From a virus, in the IMG/VR virus record IMGVR_UViG_3300035204_001027, positions 31,512 through 95,511 of that record: a DNA stretch of 64,000 bases. One strand, written 5' to 3'. Positions 42,021-52,306 of this stretch are shown in pieces. The notes beneath the pieces are model-generated. The model was not told where the DNA came from. It ran no database searches and saw nothing but the letters and a program-made list of their open reading frames with translations. Position 1 is the stretch's first letter; each line of letters begins with the position of its first letter. The translations under genes were made by a program, and so were the position numbers.

Positions 42021-43709
42021 ATGAGCGTTGTAGCAACAAAATTAAATTATTCGATGTTGGCTGGTAAATACATCTTACCCACCACAGGTATCATTACTGG
42101 TGCCAACGGTTTTAATGCTAATGATAAAATCGTAATAGACAAAGACTTAAATACAAAAGAAGAGAATCATGTAAAAGCTATTTATGGAAATAAATTATTA
42201 TTAAATCACCCCTTAAAATATTCGCATGATTATTCAGGAGTAGTAACGAATAGGTTTCAGGGTGCAAACGAAATCACTGAATTTCAGAACCCAAACACCC
42301 CTAGCCTTAATTTACCAAGAACGAAAAGGAAGCCGCTTTCCGCAGTTGACCAAAATACTGGTTCTATACTTGTAACCTCCAGCACAGCAAGCTCTAGAAA
42401 TTTAGTACACCAAACAGAAAACGGAGATTCAGATTATGAAGAGATATGGCTGTGGGCTTACAATGATGACGAAAATGATGTAGACTTGACTATAGAATTT
42501 GGAGGATTATCTTGGGCAGCAAATTCCGGACAGCCAATTAACTATAGGAATGATAGCGTTTTAAAATTCAAAGTCCCGAGTAGGAAAGGTTTGTATAAAA
42601 TCTTCGCGGGTTTTATTTTGCAAAATTCACTTAGAATTACGGCTTATTCTAGCGCGGCAAATAAAGTGGTTTTACATGGGTATGTAAATAAAATCATACA
42701 ATCTGATTTGAACTCTCCAATTGGACAAAGCCCAATTAAATTAAGTGATTCAATAATTGGCTGGGGGGAGAATTTTTACGGTCAAGCATCTGTCCCGGGA
42801 TCTCTTTCTTTTACAAAAGAAAAAACAGTAAAACATATAGCGGCTGGATATAATAATTCTTTCGCTGTTCTTGGCGATGACAATATTTCTGGATGGGGCA
42901 CGAATGTAAATAATCAACTTGACATTCCTGATATATTTCAAACCAAGGCTTCTACGACTACGGCCATACATTCTATAGAAAAAATATCCATTGGATCTAA
43001 GCATGTTATAGCTTTATATAAAGATGCAAATCAAAATTCATATATACGTAGTTGGGGATACTATGGAGAAAATACTGTACCTTTAAATTTAGGCACCGTT
43101 GTAGATATAGCTGCTGGAGCAGAACATAGTCTAGCATTAGCGAGTAATGGGAGCGTAGTTGGATGGGGTAAGAATGATCATGGTCAAGCGCTAGGTGTTG
43201 CTAGTTCTGGGCTAATGACGGGTACCCTTGGCGGCAACGTAAGCGGCTCAGGTGGGGAACTTCTTCAAGACGTAACCGCTTTGTCAGCCGGATCTAGTCA
43301 TAGTTTAGCTTTAAGGTCTAATTCTGGAGTGGTCGCTTGGGGGAGCAATTGGGGAGATCAGTGCTCTGTTCCTTCTAGCGCTACGGGAGTAATTCAAATA
43401 GCTGCAGGATTTAATCATTCTTTAGCTTTGAGATCAGATGGTGCAGTGGTTAGTTGGGGGGATGATACTTACGATCAGTGCACAATTCCTTCTGGAATAT
43501 CTATTGCAAATACAGGGGTAATAGGGATTGCGGCCGCAGGGAATACTAGTATGGCTTGGAAGAATGATGGACAAATTATTGTTTGGGGTAAATCAACTAA
43601 GCTTATTAATGCTCCAAATTTTAAATTAAAATCTGTTTATTGTGGAGCGGAGCACGCGATAGCTACGGATATATCTGAATTATCAATAAATGGAAAACCG
43701 GTAATATAA
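42021..43709 (+). CDS. RCC1-propeller fibre protein (562 aa)
   Basis: Residues 1-100 form a beta segment (GANGFNANDKIVIDKD pattern), 135-235 the EIWLWAYN...GYVNKI domain shared with other fibres, and 240-540 six to seven RCC1-like blades (AAGAEHSLALASNGSVVGWGKNDHGQ and relatives). TATAAT at 42007-42012 is 8 nt before the ATG. It probably forms a binding tip. Confidence 0.85.
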   Translation: MSVVATKLNYSMLAGKYILPTTGIITGANGFNANDKIVIDKDLNTKEENHVKAIYGNKLLLNHPLKYSHDYSGVVTNRFQGANEITEFQNPNTPSLNLPRTKRKPLSAVDQNTGSILVTSSTASSRNLVHQTENGDSDYEEIWLWAYNDDENDVDLTIEFGGLSWAANSGQPINYRNDSVLKFKVPSRKGLYKIFAGFILQNSLRITAYSSAANKVVLHGYVNKIIQSDLNSPIGQSPIKLSDSIIGWGENFYGQASVPGSLSFTKEKTVKHIAAGYNNSFAVLGDDNISGWGTNVNNQLDIPDIFQTKASTTTAIHSIEKISIGSKHVIALYKDANQNSYIRSWGYYGENTVPLNLGTVVDIAAGAEHSLALASNGSVVGWGKNDHGQALGVASSGLMTGTLGGNVSGSGGELLQDVTALSAGSSHSLALRSNSGVVAWGSNWGDQCSVPSSATGVIQIAAGFNHSLALRSDGAVVSWGDDTYDQCTIPSGISIANTGVIGIAAAGNTSMAWKNDGQIIVWGKSTKLINAPNFKLKSVYCGAEHAIATDISELSINGKPVI

Positions 43710-43720
43710 GGAATTAGAAT

Positions 43721-45385
43721 ATGGCAGAACCAATTACATTTAGTTATTCTACTGGGGGAGAGTATAAAGATCTTAATATAATCGAGAGCATAACTCCTTC
43801 GCCCTTTGTTATAACGTGTCATTATGATCACAATTTAAAAACGGGTAACGCTATCAAAATAGGTACATCATCGACAACATATTATATAAGAAAATTAACT
43901 TCAAAGGATTTTTCAATACATGCAACGGCCGCGGACGCCTCGACAAATCAAACGGGAGTTACTGAGGCCCAAGCAGCAGCTGGTAAAGATATTTTCGTTT
44001 TAGTTAAGAGCTCTAAGTCTAATTCAATTAAAACAGTAGAAAATAGTTTAATAGAAACAGATGGTTGGCATGGGTTTACTACGGGTGATAAAATTAAATT
44101 TGAAATTAGTTCTCTCAATAAGAAAAAAACTGCTGCAGTAAAAATATTAAACGGAGGAGATAATTTTACTATTTCTCCCACTGTAACAATATCCGCTCCT
44201 TCAGAATCTTCTTCCTCTTCCGTTTTAGCTACAGCTATTGCTTTAATTGATTCCAATGGGGTTATTAAAAAGATTGTAGTAACAAATCCGGGATCAGGGT
44301 ATTCTTCTGCTCCAACTATATCTTTATCAAATTTAAGCTTCTCCGTTAAAAGCGTGGCGGTAACTAACCAAGGTAGTGGGTACATAACTGCTCCTTTAGT
44401 TAGATTTATTGGTGGCGGCGGTAGTGGAGCAGAGGCTGTGGTAGCCCTAGACGGAATGAGTGGTTCGTGGCATGTTGAATCTATAACCTTGACAAAAGCG
44501 GGAACTGGATATTCTTCTACCCCGACTGTAAAATTAGTGGGAGGTGGCGTGGATCAACTATCAAGTTTAAGTTTAATAAATAAGGGGTCAGGATACACTT
44601 CTGCTCCCACTATATCTTTTAATGGTGGAGGCGGCGCAGGAGCATCAGCTACAGCCTCCATTCAAGAAACCGTGCAAACAGGAACAGACTGGCAAGGTAA
44701 TCCTACTTATGGAACAGTAACGAGGGATTATGTTACCTCCATAACCCTCACTAATGCAGGTAGTGGGTATAGTACGCCTCCTGCTGTGGTATTTTCTGGA
44801 GGAGGCGGATCGAATGCTACTGCTACGGTTGACCTAGCAGGCTTAAATCCAAATGGAACTAGCGCCACGGCGACAGCAACAATTTCTAGTTCTACAGCTG
44901 ATCTACAGGGTACTTCAACGGGAACATTGGGGACATTGGAGAATGAACTCGTTGACGAAATAAGCTTAAATCATGTTTATTTTATAAGAAAGCTTTCTAA
45001 CTCTACTGTGACGATTCATAGGAGTCAAGCGGACGCTACAAATAATGTAAAAGCTTTAGATTTTGGTACAGATAACGTTTTTAGTCAAATAGCTATAACT
45101 AAATTGATAAATGATTCAGAACAAAGCGCTTCCACTGCGCCTCCAGTAATTAATCAAACAACTTTGGCTCATTCGGTTTTGGCTGGAAGCGTAACTCTAC
45201 CAGTAGAAAACTCTAACGGGTTTGAATCAGGAAAAAATATAATAATAGATGAAAATGATTGTCAAGAAGAAACTAATACAATTTTAAGAGCGACAACGAG
45301 TTATCTTGTCCTAACTAAGGGGTTGTCGTTCCCTCATGAAAAGGGACATAATGTTCGCCTAGTCCTAGCTAACGAACAAACATAA
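43721..45385 (+). CDS. GSGYxxxP-repeat fibre protein (554 aa)
   Basis: The central part (about residues 135-390) has six repeats of about 35-45 residues with [28 protein letters not shown]; the same repeat occurs in the giants at 21024 and 47221. Flanking beta segments contain [18 protein letters not shown], close to the N-terminus of the 42021 protein. Likely an adhesin rod or knob. Confidence 0.8.
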   Translation: MAEPITFSYSTGGEYKDLNIIESITPSPFVITCHYDHNLKTGNAIKIGTSSTTYYIRKLTSKDFSIHATAADASTNQTGVTEAQAAAGKDIFVLVKSSKSNSIKTVENSLIETDGWHGFTTGDKIKFEISSLNKKKTAAVKILNGGDNFTISPTVTISAPSESSSSSVLATAIALIDSNGVIKKIVVTNPGSGYSSAPTISLSNLSFSVKSVAVTNQGSGYITAPLVRFIGGGGSGAEAVVALDGMSGSWHVESITLTKAGTGYSSTPTVKLVGGGVDQLSSLSLINKGSGYTSAPTISFNGGGGAGASATASIQETVQTGTDWQGNPTYGTVTRDYVTSITLTNAGSGYSTPPAVVFSGGGGSNATATVDLAGLNPNGTSATATATISSSTADLQGTSTGTLGTLENELVDEISLNHVYFIRKLSNSTVTIHRSQADATNNVKALDFGTDNVFSQIAITKLINDSEQSASTAPPVINQTTLAHSVLAGSVTLPVENSNGFESGKNIIIDENDCQEETNTILRATTSYLVLTKGLSFPHEKGHNVRLVLANEQT

Positions 45386-45390
45386 ATGAT

Positions 45391-47163
45391 ATGTCTTCGC
45401 CACCTCAAAGAGTTATCGTTAGAAGTGACTCTTCTTCTAACTGGTACGCTAAAAATGAAATTTTGGCGCTTGGAGAACTAGGACTAGAATCAGACACGGA
45501 GAAAATAAAAGTCGGAGACGGAACTCGCTCTTGGCAATCTCTTCCTTACTTACAACAATCCGGAGCAACTGGCCCAAAGGGGATAGATGGGATAACTGGG
45601 CCCGCAGGAGATGCTTATTCCACTCAAGCGATTGGTTTACAAATGACTGTTCCTCATCCCGGGAGCACTGTCTTGCTGCAAGTCCCAAGTGGTCTAGCTT
45701 ATTCCCCGGGACAAAGAGTAATAGTTTCTTATGACGCATTGAATTATTTCGTTGCAGACATTTCTAATATAACCCATTATTCCAATATGTCTCACTTATA
45801 TGTTAATACATATAAAAGGGTAGTGCATGGTCTAGAGCATTCTCCTTATGTAAGTGAATCTTTTAGTCAGTGGCACATAAATTTATATTCTGCTCAGGCT
45901 GTTGGGGTTACTGGTCCCATAGGAGTAACTGGCCCAATTGGAGCAACAGGTCCGATAGGTGGACAAGGAGTCATAGGAGTAACTGGTATAATGGGTCTTC
46001 CGGGACCAGCAGGAATACAAGGGGTCCAAGGAACAACTGGCCCCATAGGAAGCGCGGGACCATTAGGACCCACAGGAGTAGCTGGGCCACAAGGTAATAT
46101 AGGACCCACAGGCTTAACGGGTCTACAAGGTAATATAGGTCCCACGGGTGTAACTGGGGCAGCCTCCACCGTTGCTGGGCCACAGGGGCCGCAAGGAAGC
46201 GTTGGGCCAACTGGGCCAACTGGTGTAACTGGAGCAGCCTCCACTGTTGCTGGGCCACAAGGCCCCCAAGGAATCACTGGCCCGACTGGGTCAACTGGTG
46301 CAGATTCGACTGTAGCTGGTCCTACTGGCCCTACTGGCATCACTGGCGGCATAGGTCCAACTGGTATAACTGGAGCACAAGGTGGTATAGGACCGACCGG
46401 ACCAAGCCAAGGCCCGACTGGACCAACAGGGGGCACGGGTGCCACGGGCATTTCTTCTGGCGGCGGGATGTTTTCTTTTCAATTTGAAAATTCAGAAGGG
46501 TCAAGCACTGACGATGAGCCTACTAATCTAGCGGCGTTTCAGGGGAAAATAAGAAAAAGTACCATATACGAGTATGATGCAAATAACTATATCTGTAAAG
46601 GGGCTTATAATGAACTTACTTCAGGTACGGCGGCCGCGGATACATATATATATTTAAGTAGATGGGATAGATATGGAAATGATTTAATGGGTGTTTTCGA
46701 AAACGGCTACTCGGGCGCGAATACCGATGAATGGTGGGACGGTTGGTTAAAAATACAGAGAGGAGAAAGATTTCTTATCTTCGAGGTCGGAGGGTGGCAG
46801 GACATGGGCAGCGTCGACTTGAGACAAAGATGGACTAAATTAGAAGATGGTAATAACAACACTATAGGTTATAAAATTTGGATAGGTGATTGGGACTCGA
46901 ACAATGCAGCGTGGACTACGTCACCCATGGTCCAAAGCTCCAATTTTGATACGCCTAACACAAATTGTAATCCCAACAGTACTCCGGTGGGGGCCGCAGA
47001 AATCTTAACCGTTACGTATGAATTCCGCGAAAGCGTAGGGTCATTTCTGCCAAATGCGCTACCAGATACAGGTAGTGGTGAAAAATATTTCTTAAAATTT
47101 AATCAGGGCGGCTCGATGTCCCTCAACAGTTGGGACATATCTTGGGTGCAAGATGATACTTAA
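45391..47163 (+). CDS. Collagen-like fibre with Mtd-like N-terminus (590 aa)
   Basis: Residues 1-55 ([41 protein letters not shown]) match the N-terminal attachment domain of phage tropism determinants and many tail fibres. A LAYSPGQ beta module and a GPT/GPQ collagen block follow (about 170-350), then a 240-residue C-terminal globular domain rich in Trp and Asp, with no recognised family, that is probably the receptor-binding head. Confidence 0.85.
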   Translation: MSSPPQRVIVRSDSSSNWYAKNEILALGELGLESDTEKIKVGDGTRSWQSLPYLQQSGATGPKGIDGITGPAGDAYSTQAIGLQMTVPHPGSTVLLQVPSGLAYSPGQRVIVSYDALNYFVADISNITHYSNMSHLYVNTYKRVVHGLEHSPYVSESFSQWHINLYSAQAVGVTGPIGVTGPIGATGPIGGQGVIGVTGIMGLPGPAGIQGVQGTTGPIGSAGPLGPTGVAGPQGNIGPTGLTGLQGNIGPTGVTGAASTVAGPQGPQGSVGPTGPTGVTGAASTVAGPQGPQGITGPTGSTGADSTVAGPTGPTGITGGIGPTGITGAQGGIGPTGPSQGPTGPTGGTGATGISSGGGMFSFQFENSEGSSTDDEPTNLAAFQGKIRKSTIYEYDANNYICKGAYNELTSGTAAADTYIYLSRWDRYGNDLMGVFENGYSGANTDEWWDGWLKIQRGERFLIFEVGGWQDMGSVDLRQRWTKLEDGNNNTIGYKIWIGDWDSNNAAWTTSPMVQSSNFDTPNTNCNPNSTPVGAAEILTVTYEFRESVGSFLPNALPDTGSGEKYFLKFNQGGSMSLNSWDISWVQDDT

Positions 47164-47220
47164 TAATTAAGGTTGGGAAAGAGACGAAAAGTGTAATATA
47201 ATAAAAGGTATAAGGAATAA

Positions 47221-50200
47221 ATGGCTTATTTAAATAAATTAAAATTAAGTGAATCTGCTTTCGGTAGGGGCATTAAGATTGGTGCTACTCATGGGGATTT
47301 TGATACCCTTATTCATAGTGTAAATTGCGAAGAAAAGGATGTACAAGAATTATGGGTCTGGGCTCATAATGAGTCTACTTCTTCAATCGATATATATCTT
47401 TGCCTGTACAAGCCCGACTCTAATGAAAAAACTTCTTACAAAGTATCTATTCCGCCGGGGCTAGAAAATTCTCCCACCTTAGTTTCTCCGGGGTTGGTAA
47501 TAAAAAATGGATCAAAAGTCAAAGCTTATACTTCTGTTTCGGATACTATAACTATATACGGTTATGTGAATCAACTGAATCAAACGACAATTTTAGCTGA
47601 GCTAAAAGGGTTTGGCTCTAACGCCTTTGGAGAATCAACTCATCCTTCCATTGGAGGGAAAAATCATGAAATTTTATTTAATAAAAACGGAGAAACAATA
47701 GCATGTGGAAATCAATGGAACTTGGCAGTTAGACCTAATGGAAGCATTTTTTCTTGGGGGGCTGGTAATATAGTTAACCAATTATTGTTAACGGGAGACA
47801 ATTCTCCTTGGAAAAATAATGTAGATGTTTATGGAACGAATGATTCCACTATTGTTGCTAGTAATGGAATTCCACCTCACGATACTCCTTATAAAAATTT
47901 AAACGCAACAAATCCCGGAGGTAATCCAAATAAGGCTTACGCTCAAGATCATTATTTTATTTTACCCAAAACGCCAGAGGTCACAGGATATGGGATACAA
48001 ACCCCAAGAGGGAATGTGGGTGTTGCTATAGACGGCATTCCATTTGATACACGAACAGCAGAAACATGGAGCGGCATGCATCAATGGGAGGAAGTTGGCG
48101 GGCCAAATGATCTAGGCATAGATTCTTGCGGTGGCCATACGCAACCCAATGGTAAATATCATTACCATATAAATCCGAAGTGCCTTTACTCTGTAAATAC
48201 AGGTTCGCATTCACCAATTATAGGATACGCATTCGATGGTTTACCAATATATGGACCTATTGGGTATACTGAAGCCAATAACACGGGAAGCGGGGTTTCC
48301 GTTATGGAGAGCAGTTACCGATTGAAGCAAGGAAATAGACCTTCTGGTAGTGGAATAGGCCCCGGAGGAGTTTACGATGGAAAATACGTTGCAGATTATG
48401 AGTATGTAACCGGTTTAGGAACCTTGGATAAAGCGAATGCTAGATTTGCAATCACTCCTGAGCATCCTACTGGCTCTTGGCATTATCACACAACAGTAAC
48501 AGGAATAACTTCTCAAAATACTCATGGAATATCAGTTTATCCATTTGTTGTGGGTCCGATGTTTAAAGGAACAGTAAAAGCCTGTAGTATTTCTGGCGTC
48601 TGTGACAGACCTGTGGTTTTCCCTCCAAAAGCACTTAGTAACATTTCTCAAATAGAAGTGGGCGAAAATCATGCAATTGCATTAAAAAGTGATGGGGGTA
48701 TTGTAACTTGGGGAGATAATACCTACGGCCAATGCCAACAACCGACCCAATTAAGCAACGGCGTAACTAAAATTTCTGCGGGCGCAGATCATAGTATGGC
48801 CATTCAAGCTGGCAAGATAATTTCTTGGGGAAGAAATGACTTGGGCCAAGTAGATGGAGTGGCTGCTCCCAGACTAGTCTCTGGGGTAATAATGACTAAT
48901 TCTGGTTCGAATTATTCTTTGCCCCCTTCTGTTAGTATCGATGGCGGTGGCGGAGAAGGGGCTGCTGGCACAGCCGTTCTGGCTGGCAGAGCTCTTGCTA
49001 GCGTATCTTTAGTTACTGGTGGCTCTGATTATACACAGGCTCCGACTATATTGTTCGAGGGAGGCGGAGGCCAAGGAGCTTCTGGGGTAGCTACTTTAAC
49101 TAGTAGTTCAGAAAATCCAGCATTGGGATATGTATCTAATGTAACTTTGACTAATTCTGGTAGTGGATATACTTCTGCTCCAATAGTAAGATTTATAGAT
49201 GATAGTTCTGCGTGTTTAACGCAAGCGGTTTGTGGGACTGGTGCTTCGGGCATAGTTAATCTAGACGTCACTTCTGTTTCTGGAGTTTTAATAACTAATG
49301 CGGGAAATGGGTATTCCACTGCGCCTAGTATACTTTTAACCAATGATGGTGAAGATAATACGGGGGGTGATGCGGCTGGAACAGTGGTTATTAGCGGAGT
49401 AGAAACTGGATTAGCTTATCCACTATCAATGGGTGGAGCAGAGATCTCTGGCGCAACTCATTTATCAGCAGGAGTAAAACATTCTCTAGCTATCGTTAAT
49501 AATGCTCAAGGTAATAAAGTTTTTTCTTCTTGGGGGGATAATACCCATGGTCAAATTAATGCTCCTAATTTATTAAATGGAGTTGAAACACCAAAAGATA
49601 TCAAAGCTGGAGGCTATCATGGCATAGCTATAGTATACAACAATTCAGAAAATCAGAATTATGCCACAGCATGGGGAGGTCAAGGGACTCAGAATTATGA
49701 TCAAGCTAGCGTTCCAGTCTATGCCAAATTAGGAACAACTAATATCATAGGCGATAAAAATTTACAAATAGCCGCGGGTTCTCAACATAGTCTTATTTTA
49801 AATCCAGACGGAACTATAAGTGGATTTGGAAACAATGGAGATGGAAGGTCTACTGGGGGAGCATCATTCGTGGGAGTGAACTCTGTTATCGCTGGACCAA
49901 TGTCTCAACATTCATTTTCTACTATAAACGACGTCTCAAGCAAGCAATGTTTACTCCGTTCTTCTGGGGGCGCAGCTATATCTGTAGATAAAGAAGTATT
50001 TGATTGGAAAACTTGCGCCGACAAAACTCACATCCATAGGACAAGTGATAACCCCAATGGAGTAGAGGAACTTTGGTTGTGGGCATATAATACTAGTTCG
50101 ACTAGTGGAACTCTGGAATTATATTTGGAGCCAAAAGAAGTTTCTACTGTCACAGGAATTTCTATGATCGATGGGGGCGCTGGGTATACAGCTAATCCGA

Positions 50201-50976
50201 CTGTCGTAATAGAAGGCGGCGCAGGGCAAAACGCAACCGCTTCGGCAGAGATGCTAACTAATAGCTTAACCGATACAACTGGTTACTTAGGTAATTTAAC
50301 ATTATCAACCAATGGCTCTGGCTACTATTATGAACCGAAAATAACATTTACCGGGGGAGCAGATGATCCTAGCGAATTAGTTCAAGCAACCGCTAAGGCT
50401 CATATAGAAACGGGGCAAACGATCCGTTATTCTATACCTCCTCAAAGTGGGCTTTTCTTATTGCAGCCCGGATTAAAATTAGAGAATTTATACAACATAA
50501 GAGCAGCGTCTCCCGCTTCTCACTTGTCTAAAATACAACTTTATGGATACGTCAATAGATTAGAAAAAGGAACTCAAGGTTCTTCGTTTTACCATGATAA
50601 CCCTTATCAAATTTCTGGTTCACTTGATTGCGTTCCTTTAACCGCTCTTGTTGGTAACGCCGCTTCTGGAGACACGGTTTTGTCCGTTGCAAACGAAGAA
50701 GGTTTTGTAAATGGAAATGAGGTTACTATAAATCCATATAGCACAAACGAAGAGCAAGTGACCATTACCGGATTTGGTGCATCATTTAAAATTTCTGGTT
50801 CTGGAGGAGGAGCGGGCATTTTCCAAGCTCATTCTGCGGGAGAAAGGATTATTCTAAAAGCAGCGGGTAGTCTCCCGTCTGGTAGCGGCGGTAGTAGCGG
50901 TGGTAATAACGGTGGTAGTAGCGGTGGCGATCCTTATGGTGGAGAAAGTGGTGGTGGCACGATAGACCCACCCTAA
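47221..50976 (+). CDS. RCC1 / YHYH / GSGY mosaic fibre protein (1251 aa)
   Basis: Domain order: ELWVWAHN...GYVNQL domain (about 40-125); first RCC1 blade; a YHYH domain (about 255-450) with DSCGGHTQPNGKYHYHINPKC, YAFDGLPIYGP and a second SWHYHT; RCC1 blades interleaved with GSGYTSAP repeats; a second ELWLWAYN...GYVNRL domain (about 955-1120); and a Gly/Ser tail. YHYH domains have conserved His/Cys suited to metal binding. GTGTAA at 47191-47196 and TAAGGA precede the ATG. Confidence 0.85.
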   Translation: MAYLNKLKLSESAFGRGIKIGATHGDFDTLIHSVNCEEKDVQELWVWAHNESTSSIDIYLCLYKPDSNEKTSYKVSIPPGLENSPTLVSPGLVIKNGSKVKAYTSVSDTITIYGYVNQLNQTTILAELKGFGSNAFGESTHPSIGGKNHEILFNKNGETIACGNQWNLAVRPNGSIFSWGAGNIVNQLLLTGDNSPWKNNVDVYGTNDSTIVASNGIPPHDTPYKNLNATNPGGNPNKAYAQDHYFILPKTPEVTGYGIQTPRGNVGVAIDGIPFDTRTAETWSGMHQWEEVGGPNDLGIDSCGGHTQPNGKYHYHINPKCLYSVNTGSHSPIIGYAFDGLPIYGPIGYTEANNTGSGVSVMESSYRLKQGNRPSGSGIGPGGVYDGKYVADYEYVTGLGTLDKANARFAITPEHPTGSWHYHTTVTGITSQNTHGISVYPFVVGPMFKGTVKACSISGVCDRPVVFPPKALSNISQIEVGENHAIALKSDGGIVTWGDNTYGQCQQPTQLSNGVTKISAGADHSMAIQAGKIISWGRNDLGQVDGVAAPRLVSGVIMTNSGSNYSLPPSVSIDGGGGEGAAGTAVLAGRALASVSLVTGGSDYTQAPTILFEGGGGQGASGVATLTSSSENPALGYVSNVTLTNSGSGYTSAPIVRFIDDSSACLTQAVCGTGASGIVNLDVTSVSGVLITNAGNGYSTAPSILLTNDGEDNTGGDAAGTVVISGVETGLAYPLSMGGAEISGATHLSAGVKHSLAIVNNAQGNKVFSSWGDNTHGQINAPNLLNGVETPKDIKAGGYHGIAIVYNNSENQNYATAWGGQGTQNYDQASVPVYAKLGTTNIIGDKNLQIAAGSQHSLILNPDGTISGFGNNGDGRSTGGASFVGVNSVIAGPMSQHSFSTINDVSSKQCLLRSSGGAAISVDKEVFDWKTCADKTHIHRTSDNPNGVEELWLWAYNTSSTSGTLELYLEPKEVSTVTGISMIDGGAGYTANPTVVIEGGAGQNATASAEMLTNSLTDTTGYLGNLTLSTNGSGYYYEPKITFTGGADDPSELVQATAKAHIETGQTIRYSIPPQSGLFLLQPGLKLENLYNIRAASPASHLSKIQLYGYVNRLEKGTQGSSFYHDNPYQISGSLDCVPLTALVGNAASGDTVLSVANEEGFVNGNEVTINPYSTNEEQVTITGFGASFKISGSGGGAGIFQAHSAGERIILKAAGSLPSGSGGSSGGNNGGSSGGDPYGGESGGGTIDPP

Positions 50977-51022
50977 TTCAAATTAATTTAGTTCTTTAAG
51001 CGTTTATCTTATATTATAAGGT

Positions 51023-52306
51023 ATGAAAATTTTCGTACAAATCGCGTCATATCGCGATCCAGAATTAGTTCCAACAATTAAAGATTGCATAGAAAACGCA
51101 AAGTATCCAGAAGATTTAACATTTGGAATTTGCTGGCAAAGAGACGAATCAGAAGATCTATCGGAATATCAAAACGACCCCAGATTTAGAATATTAGAAT
51201 ATAATTGGAAAGAAAGCAAGGGGCTTTGTTGGGCTAGGCATTTAATTCAAAAATTATACAGAGGAGAAGAGTACACGCTGCAGTTAGATTCTCATCATAG
51301 GTTTGCAAAAAACTGGGATGAAAAATTAATAAAAATGATGGAGCTTACTGGGAGCGAAAAGCCCATTTTAACTTCTTACGCGGGCATGTATAATCCGGAG
51401 GGAAATAAAAAATTAAATATAGATCCATATAAAGTCATTATGGATAAATTTACGCCCGAGGGAACTATACTTTTTCGGCCATGGGGAATTAATAATTATG
51501 AAGAATTAAAAAAACCTATCCCGGCGAGAGTCGTTTCTGGGCACTTCTTTTTCACAATAGGAAGGCACTGTGAAGATTATAAATATGATCCAAATCTATA
51601 TTTCGCAGGGGATGAGATAAGCTTGTCTATAAGATCTTATACATTGGGTTATGATTTATTTCACCCTCACGAAACAGTTGTATGGCACGAATATACTAGA
51701 AAATACAGAACTAAGCATTGGTCTGATCACAATAAAGGTTTAGTAAAAAAAGGACAAACTGATTTAGCTTGGCATGAAAGGGATGTTATAAGTAAAAAAC
51801 GATTAAGGCACATGTTAAGAGAGGAAAACGAAAATGTAAATTTAGGAGAATACGACGTAGGAGACAAGAGGTCTCATCACGAATACGAGCTATATGCAGG
51901 GGTAGATTTCGCCAATAAAGTTATTCACGAACGAGCCAAGACAGGAGAAGATCCCGTTATAGTCTCCGAAGAGCAATGGGTGAAAGACTCTCAACAAGCG
52001 ATTAAGGCACAAGACCTAGATAAAGAATGGCCTATCCATGCGCAATGGGATATAAACAAAATACCAGATGATAATTATAAGTTTTGGTATTTCGGAGTAG
52101 AAGACCAACATGAAAAGATACTTTTTAGAAAAGATTTTAATCCAGAGGACGACCCCTATATCATAAGTAAAAAAATAAATAATTTTACCACAGTTATCAA
52201 AAGCCGACGTAAACCTAAAAAATGGGTCCTTTGGGTCTATAGTAATACCCGAGGAGGGTGGGCAGAAAGAATAGAAAAGGACATTAATGTTGCTGAATTT
52301 CGATGA
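51023..52306 (+). CDS. GlcNAc-type glycosyltransferase
   Basis: A 427-residue protein. FVQIASYRDPELVPTIKDCI at the N-terminus and LQLDSHHRF (DxH metal-binding variant of the DXD motif, about residue 91) match the Glycosyltransferase (GlcNAc) family related to Skp1 GlcNAc-transferases. C-terminal 150 residues have no clear match. TATATT lies 7 nt before the ATG, so initiation may be leaderless. It overlaps the next transferase by 4 nt and opens a cluster flanked by fibre genes. Confidence 0.8.
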   Translation: MKIFVQIASYRDPELVPTIKDCIENAKYPEDLTFGICWQRDESEDLSEYQNDPRFRILEYNWKESKGLCWARHLIQKLYRGEEYTLQLDSHHRFAKNWDEKLIKMMELTGSEKPILTSYAGMYNPEGNKKLNIDPYKVIMDKFTPEGTILFRPWGINNYEELKKPIPARVVSGHFFFTIGRHCEDYKYDPNLYFAGDEISLSIRSYTLGYDLFHPHETVVWHEYTRKYRTKHWSDHNKGLVKKGQTDLAWHERDVISKKRLRHMLREENENVNLGEYDVGDKRSHHEYELYAGVDFANKVIHERAKTGEDPVIVSEEQWVKDSQQAIKAQDLDKEWPIHAQWDINKIPDDNYKFWYFGVEDQHEKILFRKDFNPEDDPYIISKKINNFTTVIKSRRKPKKWVLWVYSNTRGGWAERIEKDINVAEFR

